Positions 1 through 5,866 of a stretch of DNA of 6,216 bases are shown here, piece after piece; positions within the stretch are counted from its first letter, which is position 1; each line of letters begins with the position of its first letter. The DNA comes from Methylophilaceae bacterium (GTDB taxonomy: Bacteria > Pseudomonadota > Gammaproteobacteria > Burkholderiales > Methylophilaceae): positions 1-6,216 of the forward strand of contig JADGRN010000089.1 of NCBI GenBank assembly GCA_017880825.1, read 5' to 3'. The notes beneath the pieces were generated by a model, which was not told the origin of the DNA, did no database searches, and worked only from the letters and a program-made list of their open reading frames with translations. The position numbers and the translations under genes were made by a program.

Positions 1-131
1 TGGTCGTGCAACTGGTCCAGTTGCTGTTTCGAAGCTTCAGCTTTTGGCGTGGCCCAAGCACCTTGAAAAGGTAAAAGTAGAACCAGCAGAAAAACAGCCT
101 GAGCAGGCGCACTGGTGCGGCGCGCCCACAT
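1..131 (-). CDS. Secreted coiled-coil protein, 5' end only; probable EnvC/M23-family murein hydrolase activator
   Basis: The gene starts at the ATG 131-129 and runs off the window edge after 43 full codons. The translation has a basic n-region (MWARR), a hydrophobic stretch (VFLLVLLLPF, about residues 13-22) and a signal-peptidase-I-like site GAWA|TP near residue 28. After the cleavage site comes a charged, Q/K/E/L-rich segment (KAEASKQQLDQLHD) that looks like the start of a coiled coil. It begins one base after the gpmI stop (TAAG then ATG), so the two are very probably cotranscribed and translationally coupled; only a weak AAGTAAG precedes the ATG. A secreted protein with an early coiled coil directly downstream of gpmI is typical of EnvC/NlpD-type LytM (M23) factors, which activate cell-division amidases in the periplasm. 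The peptidase domain lies outside the window, so the family call is inferred from position and N-terminal architecture. Confidence 0.7.
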   Translation of the reverse strand, partial: MWARRTSAPAQAVFLLVLLLPFQGAWATPKAEASKQQLDQLHD

Positions 132-132
132 C

Positions 133-1701
133 TTACTTGGCGTTGGCTGCGCGCGGAACGGCTGCAAACTCTATCAGTGCGTGACCAGTCATTTCGACGG
201 GTTGCGACACGCCCATCATTTTCAGCAAGCTTGGCGCGAGGTCGGATAAGGAGCCAGTTTTGGCCAGTCGTGCCGGCCGCCCCACATATAACATGGGCAC
301 CACATTGGTAGTGTGCTGGGTATGCGGCTGTTGATTGACCGCGTCATACATGAGTTCCGCATTGCCGTGGTCGGCGGTGATGATGACTTCGCCGCCGATT
401 TGCTGCATGGCTTTCACCACCCGGCCTATGCAGGTATCCACTGCTTCAATCGCCTTGATTGCCGCTTGCAGGTCGCCGGTGTGGCCGACCATGTCCGGAT
501 TGGCGTAATTGCAGATGATGGCGTCATACTTTTTGCTGAGGATGGCCTGTTCCAGTTCATCAGTGACTTCAAACGCACTCATCTCGGGTTGCAGATCATA
601 AGTGGCGACCTGCGGCGAAGGCACCAGAATACGGTCTTCACCGGCAAACACCTTTTCTTCACCACCATTAAAGAAGAAGGTCACGTGCGGGTATTTTTCG
701 GTTTCAGCGATGCGCAACTGCGTTAAGCCCCGATTTGCCAGATATTCGCCGAAAGTGTTGCTGACGTCCTCAGGCGGGAACACTACAGTCGCCCGCAGTT
801 CTGTTTTATCGTACATGGTGAGCGTGTAATAACCACCCAGCTTGGGAAAATGGCGCCGATGAAAACCCTCAAAATCTGGCTCCAGAAAGGCATGGGTCAG
901 TTGTCGTGTGCGGTCTGAGCGGAAGTTCATGTAGACGATCACATCACCGTCCTCCATGCGTACTGGCTTCTCGCCCTGCTTCAGGATGGCGGTCGCCTTG
1001 ACGAATTCGTCATTCTCGCCGCGTGCATAAGCGGCCACCAAGGCTTCGCTCGCGCTATTGGCCCTGAATTCACCCACCCCTTCAGTGATCAAATGGTAGG
1101 CAGCTTCCACCCGCGGCCAGCGTTTGTCCCGGTCCATCGCGTAATAGCGGCCGATGACAGACACAATTTTGCCCGCACCGAGTTCCTTGCACTTATCTTC
1201 CAGGCTTTGGATAAAGGGCGCGGCGCTTCTCGGCGGCGTATCGCGGCCATCGAGGAAGGCGTGGATATAAATCTTCTGCAGCCCGGCATGTGCCGCCATT
1301 TCCACCATGGCATGAATGTGATCCTGATGGCTGTGCACGCCGCCATCGGACAGCAGGCCAAAGATATGCAGCGCTTTGCCGCTATTTTTGGCAGTCTGCA
1401 CGGCTTTCACCAGTGCCGGGATGTGAAAAAATTCCCCGCTGGAGATTGAGAGGTTGATGCGCTCGAGGTCTTGAAAAACCACCCGACCGGCACCAATATT
1501 AAGGTGACCGACTTCAGAGTTGCCCATTTGCCCTTTGGGCAGGCCGACAAAACTCTCGGATGCGTTAATTGTGGTGTGCGGGTAGTCGCGCCATAATGCG
1601 TCCCAATTCGGCTTGCGCGCTTGGGCTATGGCATTGTCCGCGGGGTCTTCGCTGTAACCGAAGCCGTCAAGGATTAACAGTAAAACTGGAGTGGGTTTCA
1701 T
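133..1701 (-). CDS. gpmI: 2,3-bisphosphoglycerate-independent phosphoglycerate mutase
   Basis: This cytoplasmic glycolysis/gluconeogenesis enzyme interconverts 3- and 2-phosphoglycerate through a phosphoserine intermediate, using two Mn ions. The 522-residue length is normal for the family (about 510-515). All key sites are visible: metal ligand D12 in LILDGFG, nucleophile S62 in GNSEVGHLNIGAG, H123-S-H-Q-D-H, the substrate-binding DGRDTPP (151-157) and GRYYAMDRDKRW (184-195), FRSDRTRQ (260-267), D403 and H407 in NPDMVGHTG, D444-H445 in TADHGN, and H463 in PHTQHTTN. The start is ATG 1701-1699, with the catalytic N-terminus beginning a few residues later, so little alternative exists. No good Shine-Dalgarno sequence precedes it (AAAAGTCCAGCGCA). 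It is divergent from the rhodanese gene across an AT-rich gap and heads a unit continuing into the EnvC-like gene one base downstream. No defects were seen. Confidence 0.97.
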   Translation of the reverse strand: MKPTPVLLLILDGFGYSEDPADNAIAQARKPNWDALWRDYPHTTINASESFVGLPKGQMGNSEVGHLNIGAGRVVFQDLERINLSISSGEFFHIPALVKAVQTAKNSGKALHIFGLLSDGGVHSHQDHIHAMVEMAAHAGLQKIYIHAFLDGRDTPPRSAAPFIQSLEDKCKELGAGKIVSVIGRYYAMDRDKRWPRVEAAYHLITEGVGEFRANSASEALVAAYARGENDEFVKATAILKQGEKPVRMEDGDVIVYMNFRSDRTRQLTHAFLEPDFEGFHRRHFPKLGGYYTLTMYDKTELRATVVFPPEDVSNTFGEYLANRGLTQLRIAETEKYPHVTFFFNGGEEKVFAGEDRILVPSPQVATYDLQPEMSAFEVTDELEQAILSKKYDAIICNYANPDMVGHTGDLQAAIKAIEAVDTCIGRVVKAMQQIGGEVIITADHGNAELMYDAVNQQPHTQHTTNVVPMLYVGRPARLAKTGSLSDLAPSLLKMMGVSQPVEMTGHALIEFAAVPRAANAK

Positions 1702-1825
1702 TGCGCTGGACTTTTGCTTTATGCTGGTTTCGTTCCGGTATGAAAACTGCTTATATTGTATTATCTTTCAGACAATTTCGCATGACCGATATCGTTGCTA
1801 TTCCCACTTGAGAGGATGAATTACC
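1702..1825. promoter_or_regulatory. Divergent intergenic region between gpmI and the rhodanese gene, with weak promoter-like elements
   Basis: This 124-base gap must hold the promoters for both gpmI (minus) and the rhodanese-grxC unit (plus). Its centre (about 1750-1780) is clearly more AT-rich than the flanking genes. Plus-strand -10-like hexamers are TATATT (1752-1757) and TATTAT (1759-1764). On the minus strand, TACAAT lies opposite 1755-1760. None has a convincing -35 at 16-18 bp, so the exact promoters cannot be assigned. The region is likely to be regulatory because of its position, but the hexamers are only suggestive. Confidence 0.45.
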
Positions 1826-2239
1826 GTGCAGTTTTTGATTAAGAATAGTTGGCTGATTATTTTGGCTGTGGGCTCGGCCGCCATGCTGCTGTGGCCGCTG
1901 TTGCAGCGCAATCTGGCGGGTATCAAACAAGTCACGCCGAATGAGGCCGTGCTATTGATTAACCGCTCCGACGCGCTCGTGCTTGATGTGCGCGAGGACG
2001 TGGAGTTTGCCGGCGGCCACTTGCCTGAAGCCAGGCATATTCCCTTGAATCAGCTGGCCGGGCGCCTGGCCGAGCTGGAAAAATTCAAGGATAAGCCGAT
2101 TCTGGTGAATTGCCAGGCAGGCGCGCGCTCTGCCTCGGCATGCGGCATTCTGCGGCAACATGCGTTCGCTCAGGTCTACAACCTGCAAGGTGGAATCAAC
2201 ACCTGGGTGCAGGCCAAACTCCCTGTGGTTAAAGGCTAG
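1826..2239 (+). CDS. Membrane-anchored single-domain rhodanese-like protein
   Basis: Rhodanese-like domains carry sulfur as a cysteine persulfide or catalyse thiosulfate:cyanide sulfur transfer. The 137-residue product has one N-terminal membrane segment (about residues 8-26), so the domain (about 35-135) is tethered to the inner membrane. The N-terminus is short and holds few charges, so which side of the membrane the domain faces is not certain. Visible domain features are LDVRE (53-57), the GHLPEARHIPL substrate-loop region (64-74), catalytic C96 in the active-site loop CQAGARS, and the C-terminal NLQGGINTW (119-127). The start is GTG at 1826, preceded by AGAGGA (1811-1816) at 9 bases. An ATG at 1816 in another frame gives only an 8-codon peptide and is not the start. 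The gene is 3 bases from grxC and almost certainly cotranscribed with it. The physiological sulfur donor and acceptor are unknown. Confidence 0.9.
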   Translation: MQFLIKNSWLIILAVGSAAMLLWPLLQRNLAGIKQVTPNEAVLLINRSDALVLDVREDVEFAGGHLPEARHIPLNQLAGRLAELEKFKDKPILVNCQAGARSASACGILRQHAFAQVYNLQGGINTWVQAKLPVVKG

Positions 2240-2242
2240 ACC

Positions 2243-2500
2243 ATGCCACATATCGTGATGTATACCAGCGCCAGTTGCCCATTCTGCATGAATGCCGAGC
2301 GCTTGCTGCTTAATCGTGGCGTCAAGCAGATAGACAAGATACGGGTTGATCTTGAGCCGGAGTTACGTTTGGAAATGATGGAAAAAACCGGTCGCCGCAC
2401 CGTGCCGCAAATCTATATCGATGAGCGCCATATCGGTGGTTTTGAAGAGCTGCGTGCACTCGATTTGGCGGGAAATCTCGAACCGTTGCTTGCAGCATAG
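2243..2500 (+). CDS. grxC: Glutaredoxin 3
   Basis: This small cytoplasmic dithiol glutaredoxin reduces protein disulfides and glutathione mixed disulfides using GSH. The 85-residue length matches bacterial Grx3. The thioredoxin-fold signatures are present: active-site CPFC (12-15), the cis-proline TVP (53-55) and the glutathione-binding GGF(E/D) segment (65-68, GGFE). The active-site third position is Phe rather than the Tyr of E. coli Grx3 (CPYC), a common conservative variant. The ATG at 2243 follows the rhodanese stop by 3 bases, with AAAGG (2231-2235) as a reasonable ribosome-binding site overlapping the end of that gene. Pairing with a rhodanese suggests thiol/persulfide redox handling. 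The same pair upstream of secB is a recurrent arrangement in related proteobacteria, as recalled and not searched. Confidence 0.95.
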   Translation: MPHIVMYTSASCPFCMNAERLLLNRGVKQIDKIRVDLEPELRLEMMEKTGRRTVPQIYIDERHIGGFEELRALDLAGNLEPLLAA

Positions 2501-2516
2501 CGCTCTGGGAAATTTT

Positions 2517-2565
2517 GCAGGGTGGATACAGGCTCTTTAGTCAGGCTCAGGCCTATCCATCCTGC
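2517..2565 (+). repeat. Imperfect inverted repeat (stem-loop) downstream of grxC, with CAGGC direct repeats in the loop
   Basis: The arm GCAGGGTGGATA (2517-2528) pairs with TATCCATCCTGC (2554-2565) over 12 positions with one mismatch, which becomes a G-U pair in RNA. Three further pairs (GGC 2531-2533 with GCC 2551-2553) can extend the stem past a 2-base bulge. Between the arms CAGGC occurs three times (2529, 2542, 2548), two of them as CAGGCTC. No T-run follows, so it is not a classical intrinsic terminator. It could be a transcript-end stabiliser, part of a two-hairpin terminator, or a dispersed intergenic repeat. Confidence 0.6.
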
Positions 2566-2567
2566 CT

Positions 2568-2598
2568 CATACCCCGCTGCCGGCGAGCGGGGATGTTT
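2568..2598 (+). terminator. Candidate rho-independent terminator after grxC
   Basis: CCCCGCT (2572-2578) and AGCGGGG (2586-2592) form a perfect 7-bp GC-rich stem with a 7-base loop. Three more pairs (CAT 2568-2570 with ATG 2593-2595) extend it past a bulged A at 2571. Only a short T-tract (TTT, 2596-2598, then AT) follows, so termination may be partial. Its place after grxC and before secB suits an end to the rhodanese-grxC transcript. Confidence 0.5.
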
Positions 2599-2624
2599 AT
2601 CAACAGTTCATAAGCAGATAGAAT
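2597..2624 (+). promoter_or_regulatory. Possible secB promoter
   Basis: TAGAAT (2619-2624) is a 5/6 match to the sigma-70 -10 box. TTATCA (2597-2602) matches the -35 box at 4/6 with 16-bp spacing. It lies just after the candidate terminator and about 80 bases before the secB start, so secB could be transcribed on its own. The evidence is hexamer matching only. The rest of the 2501-2704 spacer holds the two stem-loops and no gene. Confidence 0.3.
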
Positions 2625-2704
2625 GACGGCCTAGTGTTGTCCTACATCTCAAATTTATAACCAGAATCAAGCGCCAAACCGCGCCAACTCATTTAGGAAA
2701 AGTC

Positions 2705-3193
2705 ATGGCAGAAGAACAAGCAGCACCGGTAAATCAGGAACAGGGCCAACAACCTTCATTTGGCATTGAAAAAATTTACGTCAAAGATTTATCGCTGGAA
2801 ATCCCCGGCGCGCCACAAATCTTTACCCAGCGTGAAAGCCCACAGGTCAGTATTGAGCTGCAAAACGCTGCCAAGGTACTGGAAGAAGGCGTATATGAAG
2901 CCGTCATTACCGTGACGGTGACTTCCAAGCTGCAGGACAAGACGGTGTTTCTGGTGGAAGTCGCGCAGGCGGGTATTTTCCAGATTCGCAATGTGCCGCA
3001 GGAAAATATTGAAATGATACTCGGCGTCACCTGTCCTAATATCCTTTTCCCTTATGCCCGTGAAGCGGTGTCCGATCTGGTAACGCGTGGTGGCTTCCCG
3101 CCGGTGTTGCTCAATCCGATCAACTTTGAAGCGCTGTATGCCCAGCAAAAACAGCAGGCCGCCGCATCGGCTGACGGAGCTACGACCCATTAA
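2705..3193 (+). CDS. secB: Protein-export chaperone SecB
   Basis: SecB is a cytoplasmic homotetrameric chaperone that holds precursor proteins unfolded and delivers them to SecA at the SecYEG translocon. The 162-residue length is close to E. coli SecB (155). Diagnostic stretches are FGIEKIYVKDLSLEIPGAPQIF (19-40), the second beta-strand region around 64-90, CPNILFPYAREAVSDL (110-125) and RGGFPPVLLNPINFEALY (128-145). The N-terminal 18 residues are a Q/E-rich tail, and the C-terminus is an Ala/Gln-rich tail that is usually variable. The ATG at 2705 has AGGAAA (2695-2700) at suitable spacing. The next gene encodes an exported protein and appears to start on the secB stop codon, so coupling is likely; gpsA follows. 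The secB-gpsA neighbourhood is widely conserved in proteobacteria. Confidence 0.97.
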   Translation: MAEEQAAPVNQEQGQQPSFGIEKIYVKDLSLEIPGAPQIFTQRESPQVSIELQNAAKVLEEGVYEAVITVTVTSKLQDKTVFLVEVAQAGIFQIRNVPQENIEMILGVTCPNILFPYAREAVSDLVTRGGFPPVLLNPINFEALYAQQKQQAAASADGATTH

Positions 3194-3638
3194 GCACGCG
3201 CTGCCAGGCAAGTTGGTTGTAGTGCTGTTAGCTCTATTGCCCGGCATTGCCTTGGCGCTGGATTATCGCTCGGTCGTTCCGCCCAAGGCGATACTCTACG
3301 ATGCGCCGTCGGTTCAGGGTAAAAAGCTGTATGTGGTGGCGCAGGGTTATCCGGTCGAGGTCATCGTCAATCTGGGCGATTGGCTCAAGGTGCGGGATAA
3401 TCGCGGCAGTTTGAGCTGGATCGAGTCCAAACAGCTTGTTGCCAAACGTATGGTGTTGGTAACTGCAGCGCAGGCTGAAGTGCGCCAGTCTGCCGGTGCA
3501 GCGGCGCCACTGGTATTCCGCGCAGAAAAGGATGTGGTGCTGGAGTTAATTGAGCCGGGTACTAATGGCTGGGTCAAGGTACGCCATAGCGACGGCTTGG
3601 TTGGCTACATTCAATCTGCCTCGGTTTGGGGCCTTTGA
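3189..3638 (+). CDS. Exported bacterial SH3-domain protein (two SH3-like repeats); start uncertain, probably ATT
   Basis: Read from ATT 3189, the 149-residue product begins as an ideal signal peptide: a basic n-region with K2, H3 and K8, hydrophobic LVVVLLALLPGIALA (9-23), then ALA|LDYR cleavage near residue 23. The mature part holds two SH3-like modules: about 30-85 (LYDAP...GYPVEVIVNLGDWLKVRDNRGSLSWIES) and 86-147 (AEVRQSAGA...GTNGWVKVRHSDGLVGYIQ). Such domains often bind cell-wall peptides or act as periplasmic scaffolds; the specific role here is unknown. GGAG (3176-3179) lies 9 bases before the ATT, which overlaps the secB stop (ATTAA). No ATG, GTG or TTG lies nearby: the nearest in-frame ATG is 3138, inside secB, and would add 17 residues and a long R/H/K-rich n-region. 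TTG 3213 and GTG 3222 fall inside the hydrophobic core. The gene ends 25 bases before the gpsA ATG. Function and reading frame are well supported; the start is less so. Confidence 0.8.
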   Translation: MKHALPGKLVVVLLALLPGIALALDYRSVVPPKAILYDAPSVQGKKLYVVAQGYPVEVIVNLGDWLKVRDNRGSLSWIESKQLVAKRMVLVTAAQAEVRQSAGAAAPLVFRAEKDVVLELIEPGTNGWVKVRHSDGLVGYIQSASVWGL

Positions 3639-3663
3639 TAATAAAGTTGTGACAAAAAAATCC

Positions 3664-4653
3664 ATGAAAATCGCCGTCCTCGGCGCCGGTGCTTGGGGCA
3701 CCGCGCTTGCCCTACAGTTAAGCCGCAAACACGCAGTAGCCTTGTGGACGCGCAACCACGAGCATGTTGCCGCCATGCGCCAGGCGCGTGCGAATTATCA
3801 GTATCTTGGCGATTTTGCGTTTAACGAAAATTTATCAGTAGAAGACGATTTAGGTACTGCACTTAAAGACGCCAACCTGATTCTGTCCGTTGTTCCAACT
3901 GCGGGGTTTCGACCCATCCTTAAAGAAATCAAAAAACTGGGTTGTAAGGCGCCCGTCATCTGGGCAAATAAGGGTTTGGAACGCGGCACGGCTAAATTGC
4001 CGTATGAAGTCGCTGCAGAGGAACTCGGCGCCGGACAGCCTTGGGGCGTGCTGTCAGGCCCCAGTTTCGCCGCGGAACTGGTACGCGATCTGCCCACCGC
4101 AGTTACGCTGGCAGCAGCAGACAAAAATTTTGCGCGTGATGCGGCAGCCTTGTTTCACGGCAGTAATTTGCGGGTTTATACCAGTGATGATGTGGTCGGG
4201 GTGTCAGTAGGCGGAGCGCTTAAAAACGTGATGGCGATTGCCGCCGGTATCAGTGATGGCATGAAGTTCGGCAACAATGCGCGTGCGGCCCTGATTACCC
4301 GAGGCCTGGCCGAGATGACGCGCTTTGGCCTGGCGCTGGGCGGCAAAAAGGAGACCTTCATGGGGCTGACCGGCGCCGGCGACCTGATCCTGACATGCAC
4401 CGGCAAATATTCACGCAATCGCGATGTGGGGCTGCGCTTGGCGCGCGGCGAGACGTTGGACGACATTCTGCTGGCTTTAGGCCATGTGGCGGAAGGTGTG
4501 CATACCGCGCATGAAGTGATTAACCGAGCCGCGCAGATGCATGTAGAAATGCCGATTACCTTTGAGGTTGACCAAGTGCTATCGCATGGGCGCTCGCCCA
4601 GAGTGGCGGTTGAAAATCTGCTGCGTCGTGAGCAGAAATCAGAATCCGTTTAG
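3664..4653 (+). CDS. gpsA: Glycerol-3-phosphate dehydrogenase [NAD(P)+]
   Basis: This cytoplasmic enzyme reduces dihydroxyacetone phosphate to sn-glycerol-3-phosphate, the backbone for phospholipid synthesis. From ATG 3664 the product is 329 residues, close to E. coli GpsA (339). Visible are the N-terminal Rossmann motif VLGAGAWGTALA (5-16), NKG with K103 (102-104), LSGPSFAAE (130-138), catalytic K187 in GGALKNVMAIAAG, NNARAALITRG (204-214) and GLTGAGDLILTC (234-245). The family normally starts right at the Rossmann strand, which supports 3664. An in-frame GTG at 3649 would add MTKKS, and neither has a clear ribosome-binding site. The reading frame stays open upstream to 3550, overlapping the SH3-domain gene, but that extension reads through its coding sequence in another frame and is not part of GpsA. 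The gene converges on trmL, with 6 bases between stops. Confidence 0.96.
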   Translation: MKIAVLGAGAWGTALALQLSRKHAVALWTRNHEHVAAMRQARANYQYLGDFAFNENLSVEDDLGTALKDANLILSVVPTAGFRPILKEIKKLGCKAPVIWANKGLERGTAKLPYEVAAEELGAGQPWGVLSGPSFAAELVRDLPTAVTLAAADKNFARDAAALFHGSNLRVYTSDDVVGVSVGGALKNVMAIAAGISDGMKFGNNARAALITRGLAEMTRFGLALGGKKETFMGLTGAGDLILTCTGKYSRNRDVGLRLARGETLDDILLALGHVAEGVHTAHEVINRAAQMHVEMPITFEVDQVLSHGRSPRVAVENLLRREQKSESV

Positions 4654-4686
4654 CCTGATCTAGACGCCGCCTGTAAACCCATTCTG
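4640..4686. repeat. Inverted repeat spanning the gpsA and trmL stop codons
   Basis: CAGAATCCGTTTA (4640-4652) and TAAACCCATTCTG (4674-4686) pair at 11 of 13 positions, with a 2-base C-C mismatch in the middle and a 21-base loop. The element covers the last codons and stops of both convergent genes and would form a hairpin in either transcript. No U-tract follows on either side, so a bidirectional terminator role is a guess. Confidence 0.4.
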
Positions 4687-5124
4687 CCGCCAAGCTTCAT
4701 AAATCAGCACGGCAGCAGAGTTGGATAAGTTAAGACTGCGGCTATGTGGCAACATAGGCAGGCGAATCTTATTTTCTGGCGCAAATTGTTCGAGTATCTC
4801 AGGCGGTAGCCCGCGCGTTTCCGGGCCAAATACAAAGATATCACCGGGCATAAACTGAATATCGCTGTAGCGTGTACTACCCTTTGTCGTGAGCGCAAAC
4901 ATGCGGCGGCGGCCAAGTGCGTCACAACAAGCTTGCCAGTCTTCATGCACTTTCACTGTGGCAAATTCGTGATAATCCAGCCCTGCCCGCCGCAGTTGTT
5001 TATCTTCCAGCGCAAAGCCCAATGGCTTGACCAGATGCAGCCCCGCACCAGTATTGGCGCATAAACGGATGATATTACCGGTATTAGGCGGAATTTCTGG
5101 TTGGTAAAGCACAATATCAAACAT
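4660..5124 (-). CDS. trmL: tRNA (cytidine(34)-2'-O)-methyltransferase, SPOUT family
   Basis: TrmL (YibK) is a minimalist SPOUT (SpoU-TrmD) methyltransferase that 2'-O-methylates the wobble nucleotide (Cm34/cmnm5Um34) of the two tRNA-Leu isoacceptors using S-adenosylmethionine. It works as a dimer in the cytoplasm. The 154-residue length is typical, with no extra RNA-binding domain. The sequence shows [14 protein letters not shown] (13-26), KPLGF (33-37), motif 2 FGPETRGLP (99-107), and the knotted motif 3 [26 protein letters not shown] (122-147). The start is ATG 5124-5122. The 19-base gap to the upstream ComF-family gene is C-rich and lacks any Shine-Dalgarno sequence, so translation probably depends on coupling or initiates inefficiently. 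The 3' end faces gpsA. Confidence 0.95.
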   Translation of the reverse strand: MFDIVLYQPEIPPNTGNIIRLCANTGAGLHLVKPLGFALEDKQLRRAGLDYHEFATVKVHEDWQACCDALGRRRMFALTTKGSTRYSDIQFMPGDIFVFGPETRGLPPEILEQFAPENKIRLPMLPHSRSLNLSNSAAVLIYEAWRQNGFTGGV

Positions 5125-5143
5125 GATGGGTGGGCTGGGTTGG

Positions 5144-5851
5144 TTAATGGGGAAGCGTGCGGGCGATCACCCAGCATTCTACGCTGTCCGCCCCCGCTGA
5201 TTTTATGGTTTTGGCCAGTGAGTTGAGGCTTGCGCCTGTGGTCATTACGTCGTCGATGAGGGTGATGCGTAAACCATCCAATCGCTGGTTGCAGGCAAAA
5301 GCGCCGCGCATATTTTTGACGCGTTGCTTGAGTGGCAGACTTACCTGCGGCGGCGTCAGTTTTATACGGCTGCAACTCGACATGTCCATTTTAATAGCCA
5401 GGTGTTTTGATACGATACGTGCGATTTCAACTGCCTGGTTGAATCCGCGCTCAGCCAGGCGTTGCGGGTGCAAGGGCATGGGGATGATGAGATCCGGACG
5501 CGGCTGATCCTTAACAGCGTTGACCATAAAATCACCCAGTGAATTGGCTAGCGCCAGCATGCCATGGTATTTATAGCGTTGCAGCAAGGCATCGAGCGGA
5601 AATTCATAACTGAACAAGGCCCGCGTCGCATCGAAAACAGGTGGTGACGTAAGGCAATGCCCGCATATCAGACCGTTCGCAGAAGGCAGAGCGCATTGCG
5701 GGCAGTGCGCCGCCGTCAGCCAAGGCAGGTCTTGAAAGCAGGCTAAACACAAGGACTGATGCATCTTATCCTCATATGCCTTCGGTGCAGTGCATAGCAA
5801 GCAAGATTGCGAAAATAATGACCGATTAAATTTTGACCATATGTCAATCAA
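5144..5851 (-). CDS. ComF family phosphoribosyltransferase-like protein with N-terminal zinc-finger region
   Basis: ComF/GntX-type proteins join a Cys-rich zinc-binding N-terminus to a type I phosphoribosyltransferase fold. ComF is needed for DNA uptake in several naturally competent bacteria, but the enzymatic substrate is not settled. The 235-residue product has four CxxC pairs: C17/C20, C35/C38, C50/C53 and C63/C66. These are followed by the family block YKYHG (93-97), [16 protein letters not shown] (124-139), and the PRPP-binding loop [11 protein letters not shown] (198-208). The start taken is TTG 5851-5849, the first possible start after an in-frame stop. The next ATG (5764-5762, residue 30) would delete the first CxxC pair, so a start at TTG is favoured despite only a weak GAAAG upstream. 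trmL lies 19 bases downstream on the same strand, suggesting one operon. Whether it functions in competence here cannot be told from the sequence. Confidence 0.92.
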   Translation of the reverse strand: MIDIWSKFNRSLFSQSCLLCTAPKAYEDKMHQSLCLACFQDLPWLTAAHCPQCALPSANGLICGHCLTSPPVFDATRALFSYEFPLDALLQRYKYHGMLALANSLGDFMVNAVKDQPRPDLIIPMPLHPQRLAERGFNQAVEIARIVSKHLAIKMDMSSCSRIKLTPPQVSLPLKQRVKNMRGAFACNQRLDGLRITLIDDVMTTGASLNSLAKTIKSAGADSVECWVIARTLPH

Positions 5852-5866
5852 TTGTGGCTTTCTTAT

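Noticed and set aside
313..1449. Open plus-strand frames opposite gpmI (313-726, 602-829, 1093-1449)
   Set aside because: They lie antisense to a fully intact gpmI whose catalytic residues are all present, and their translations show no domain or plausible composition.
1569..1811. 80-codon plus-strand frame covering the gpmI start and the divergent spacer
   Set aside because: It overlaps the gpmI N-terminus in antisense, has no ribosome-binding site, and its translation is unstructured and Trp/Cys/Arg-rich.
1816..1842. ATG-initiated 8-codon frame overlapping the rhodanese start
   Set aside because: Its ATG abuts the AGAGGA motif with no spacing, while the GTG at 1826 has correct spacing and opens the real gene.
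2789..3247. 152-codon minus-strand frame opposite secB
   Set aside because: It is a shadow of secB; the sense frame is an unambiguous, full-length SecB.
3550..3663. N-terminal extension of gpsA by 38 codons
   Set aside because: It overlaps the SH3-domain coding sequence in another frame, while GpsA proteins begin at the Rossmann strand encoded from 3664.
4953..5375. 140-codon minus-strand frame across the comF-family/trmL junction
   Set aside because: It overlaps two well-supported same-strand genes in a different frame and shows no domain.
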